From: JBKEAJ01 sp047972135
Lineage (GTDB): Bacteria; Bacteroidota; Bacteroidia; Bacteroidales; Prolixibacteraceae
Direction of reading: 5' to 3'
Length of the DNA: 22,927 nucleotides
Assembly (NCBI GenBank): GCA_047972135.1
Contig: JBKEAJ010000109.1
Span: 1-22,927 of the forward strand
The notes beneath the pieces are model-generated. The model did no database searches and was not told where the DNA came from. It worked only from the letters and a program-made list of their open reading frames with translations. The position numbers and the translations under genes are program-made. Positions 22,876 through 22,927 of the stretch are shown one piece after another (positions within the stretch are counted from its first letter, which is position 1; each line of letters opens with the position of its first letter).

Positions 22876-22923
22876 CTTTCCCCATGGCGTTGCCATGGGC
22901 TGAACTAATTCAGGCTTTCAGCC
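22876..22923. repeat. 48-bp nested-palindrome element, inverted copy
   Basis: Reverse complement of 11944-11991 with one difference in 48. It ends 4 bp from the window edge, so the element may extend further. Confidence 0.88.
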
Positions 22924-22927
22924 TGTA

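Larger units (their letters stand above)
22610..22927. other. Right-end intergenic region
   Basis: No credible gene is seen. It contains the region upstream of the transposase remnant, a minus-strand terminator (22681-22717), an unexplained segment at 22720-22770, a heptad array (22794-22821) and the 48-bp element (22876-22923). The open frame over 22639-22908 consists of these repeats. Confidence 0.65.

Noticed and set aside
22639..22908. Plus-strand open frame of 89 codons with a hydrophobic centre
   Set aside because: It crosses a terminator, a heptad array and the 48-bp repeat element, all non-coding repeats elsewhere. The hydrophobicity comes from repeat translation.

Overview
The window looks like chromosomal DNA from a Bacteroidota species, most likely order Bacteroidales. 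The evidence is a PorE-like type IX secretion lipoprotein, a eukaryote/archaeal-type prolyl-tRNA synthetase, a FadL/'hemin receptor'-type barrel, a lipoprotein sulfatase, starts without Shine-Dalgarno sequences, and repeated TAnnTTTG -7 boxes (the Bacteroides promoter consensus). No genus can be assigned from the sequence alone.

Layout. 1-334 is a gene-free repeat region. 335-3745 (minus) holds porE-like then nhaC, 9 bp apart, with a good promoter at 3788-3819. 3869-6926 (minus) holds a Gly/Tyr/Trp- and Ser/Arg-rich lipoprotein followed by a FadL-like outer membrane barrel, ending in a terminator. 7344-11637 (plus) is a tight housekeeping run: proS, pepT, tilS and a small PspC protein. 11638-12229 is a repeat island. 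A DUF4197 protein (plus) and a Cys-type sulfatase (minus) converge on a long hairpin. tRNA-Pro(GGG), with its own promoter and terminator, follows on the minus strand. Next is a higBA toxin-antitoxin pair whose antitoxin frame is broken at a slippery tract, then a CPA1 Na+/H+ antiporter (minus) and another repeat copy. A radical SAM gene (TIGR01212/YhcC type) and uvrA form a minus-strand pair, divergent from an ECF sigma factor with a small acidic ORF behind it. The right end holds a decayed IS1634-like transposase, a strong minus-strand terminator and more repeats.

How the genes work together. Most are core functions: translation (proS, tRNA-Pro, tilS), peptide turnover (pepT), repair (uvrA), ion homeostasis (two Na+/H+ antiporters) and envelope/secretion (porE-like, barrel, lipoproteins, sulfatase). 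Accessory character is limited to higBA, the IS remnant and the intergenic repeats.

I did not find a clear new multi-gene system. The best leads are: (1) the antitoxin split at overlapping A-AAA-AAT / A-AAT-TTA heptamers; (2) a vocabulary of period-7 and period-8 intergenic microarrays, placed beside a 76-bp palindromic element and once across a promoter; (3) the sigma factor plus 61-aa acidic ORF, with a hairpin reaching the second start codon; (4) the Ser/Arg low-complexity lipoprotein with a recent 36-bp repeat expansion.
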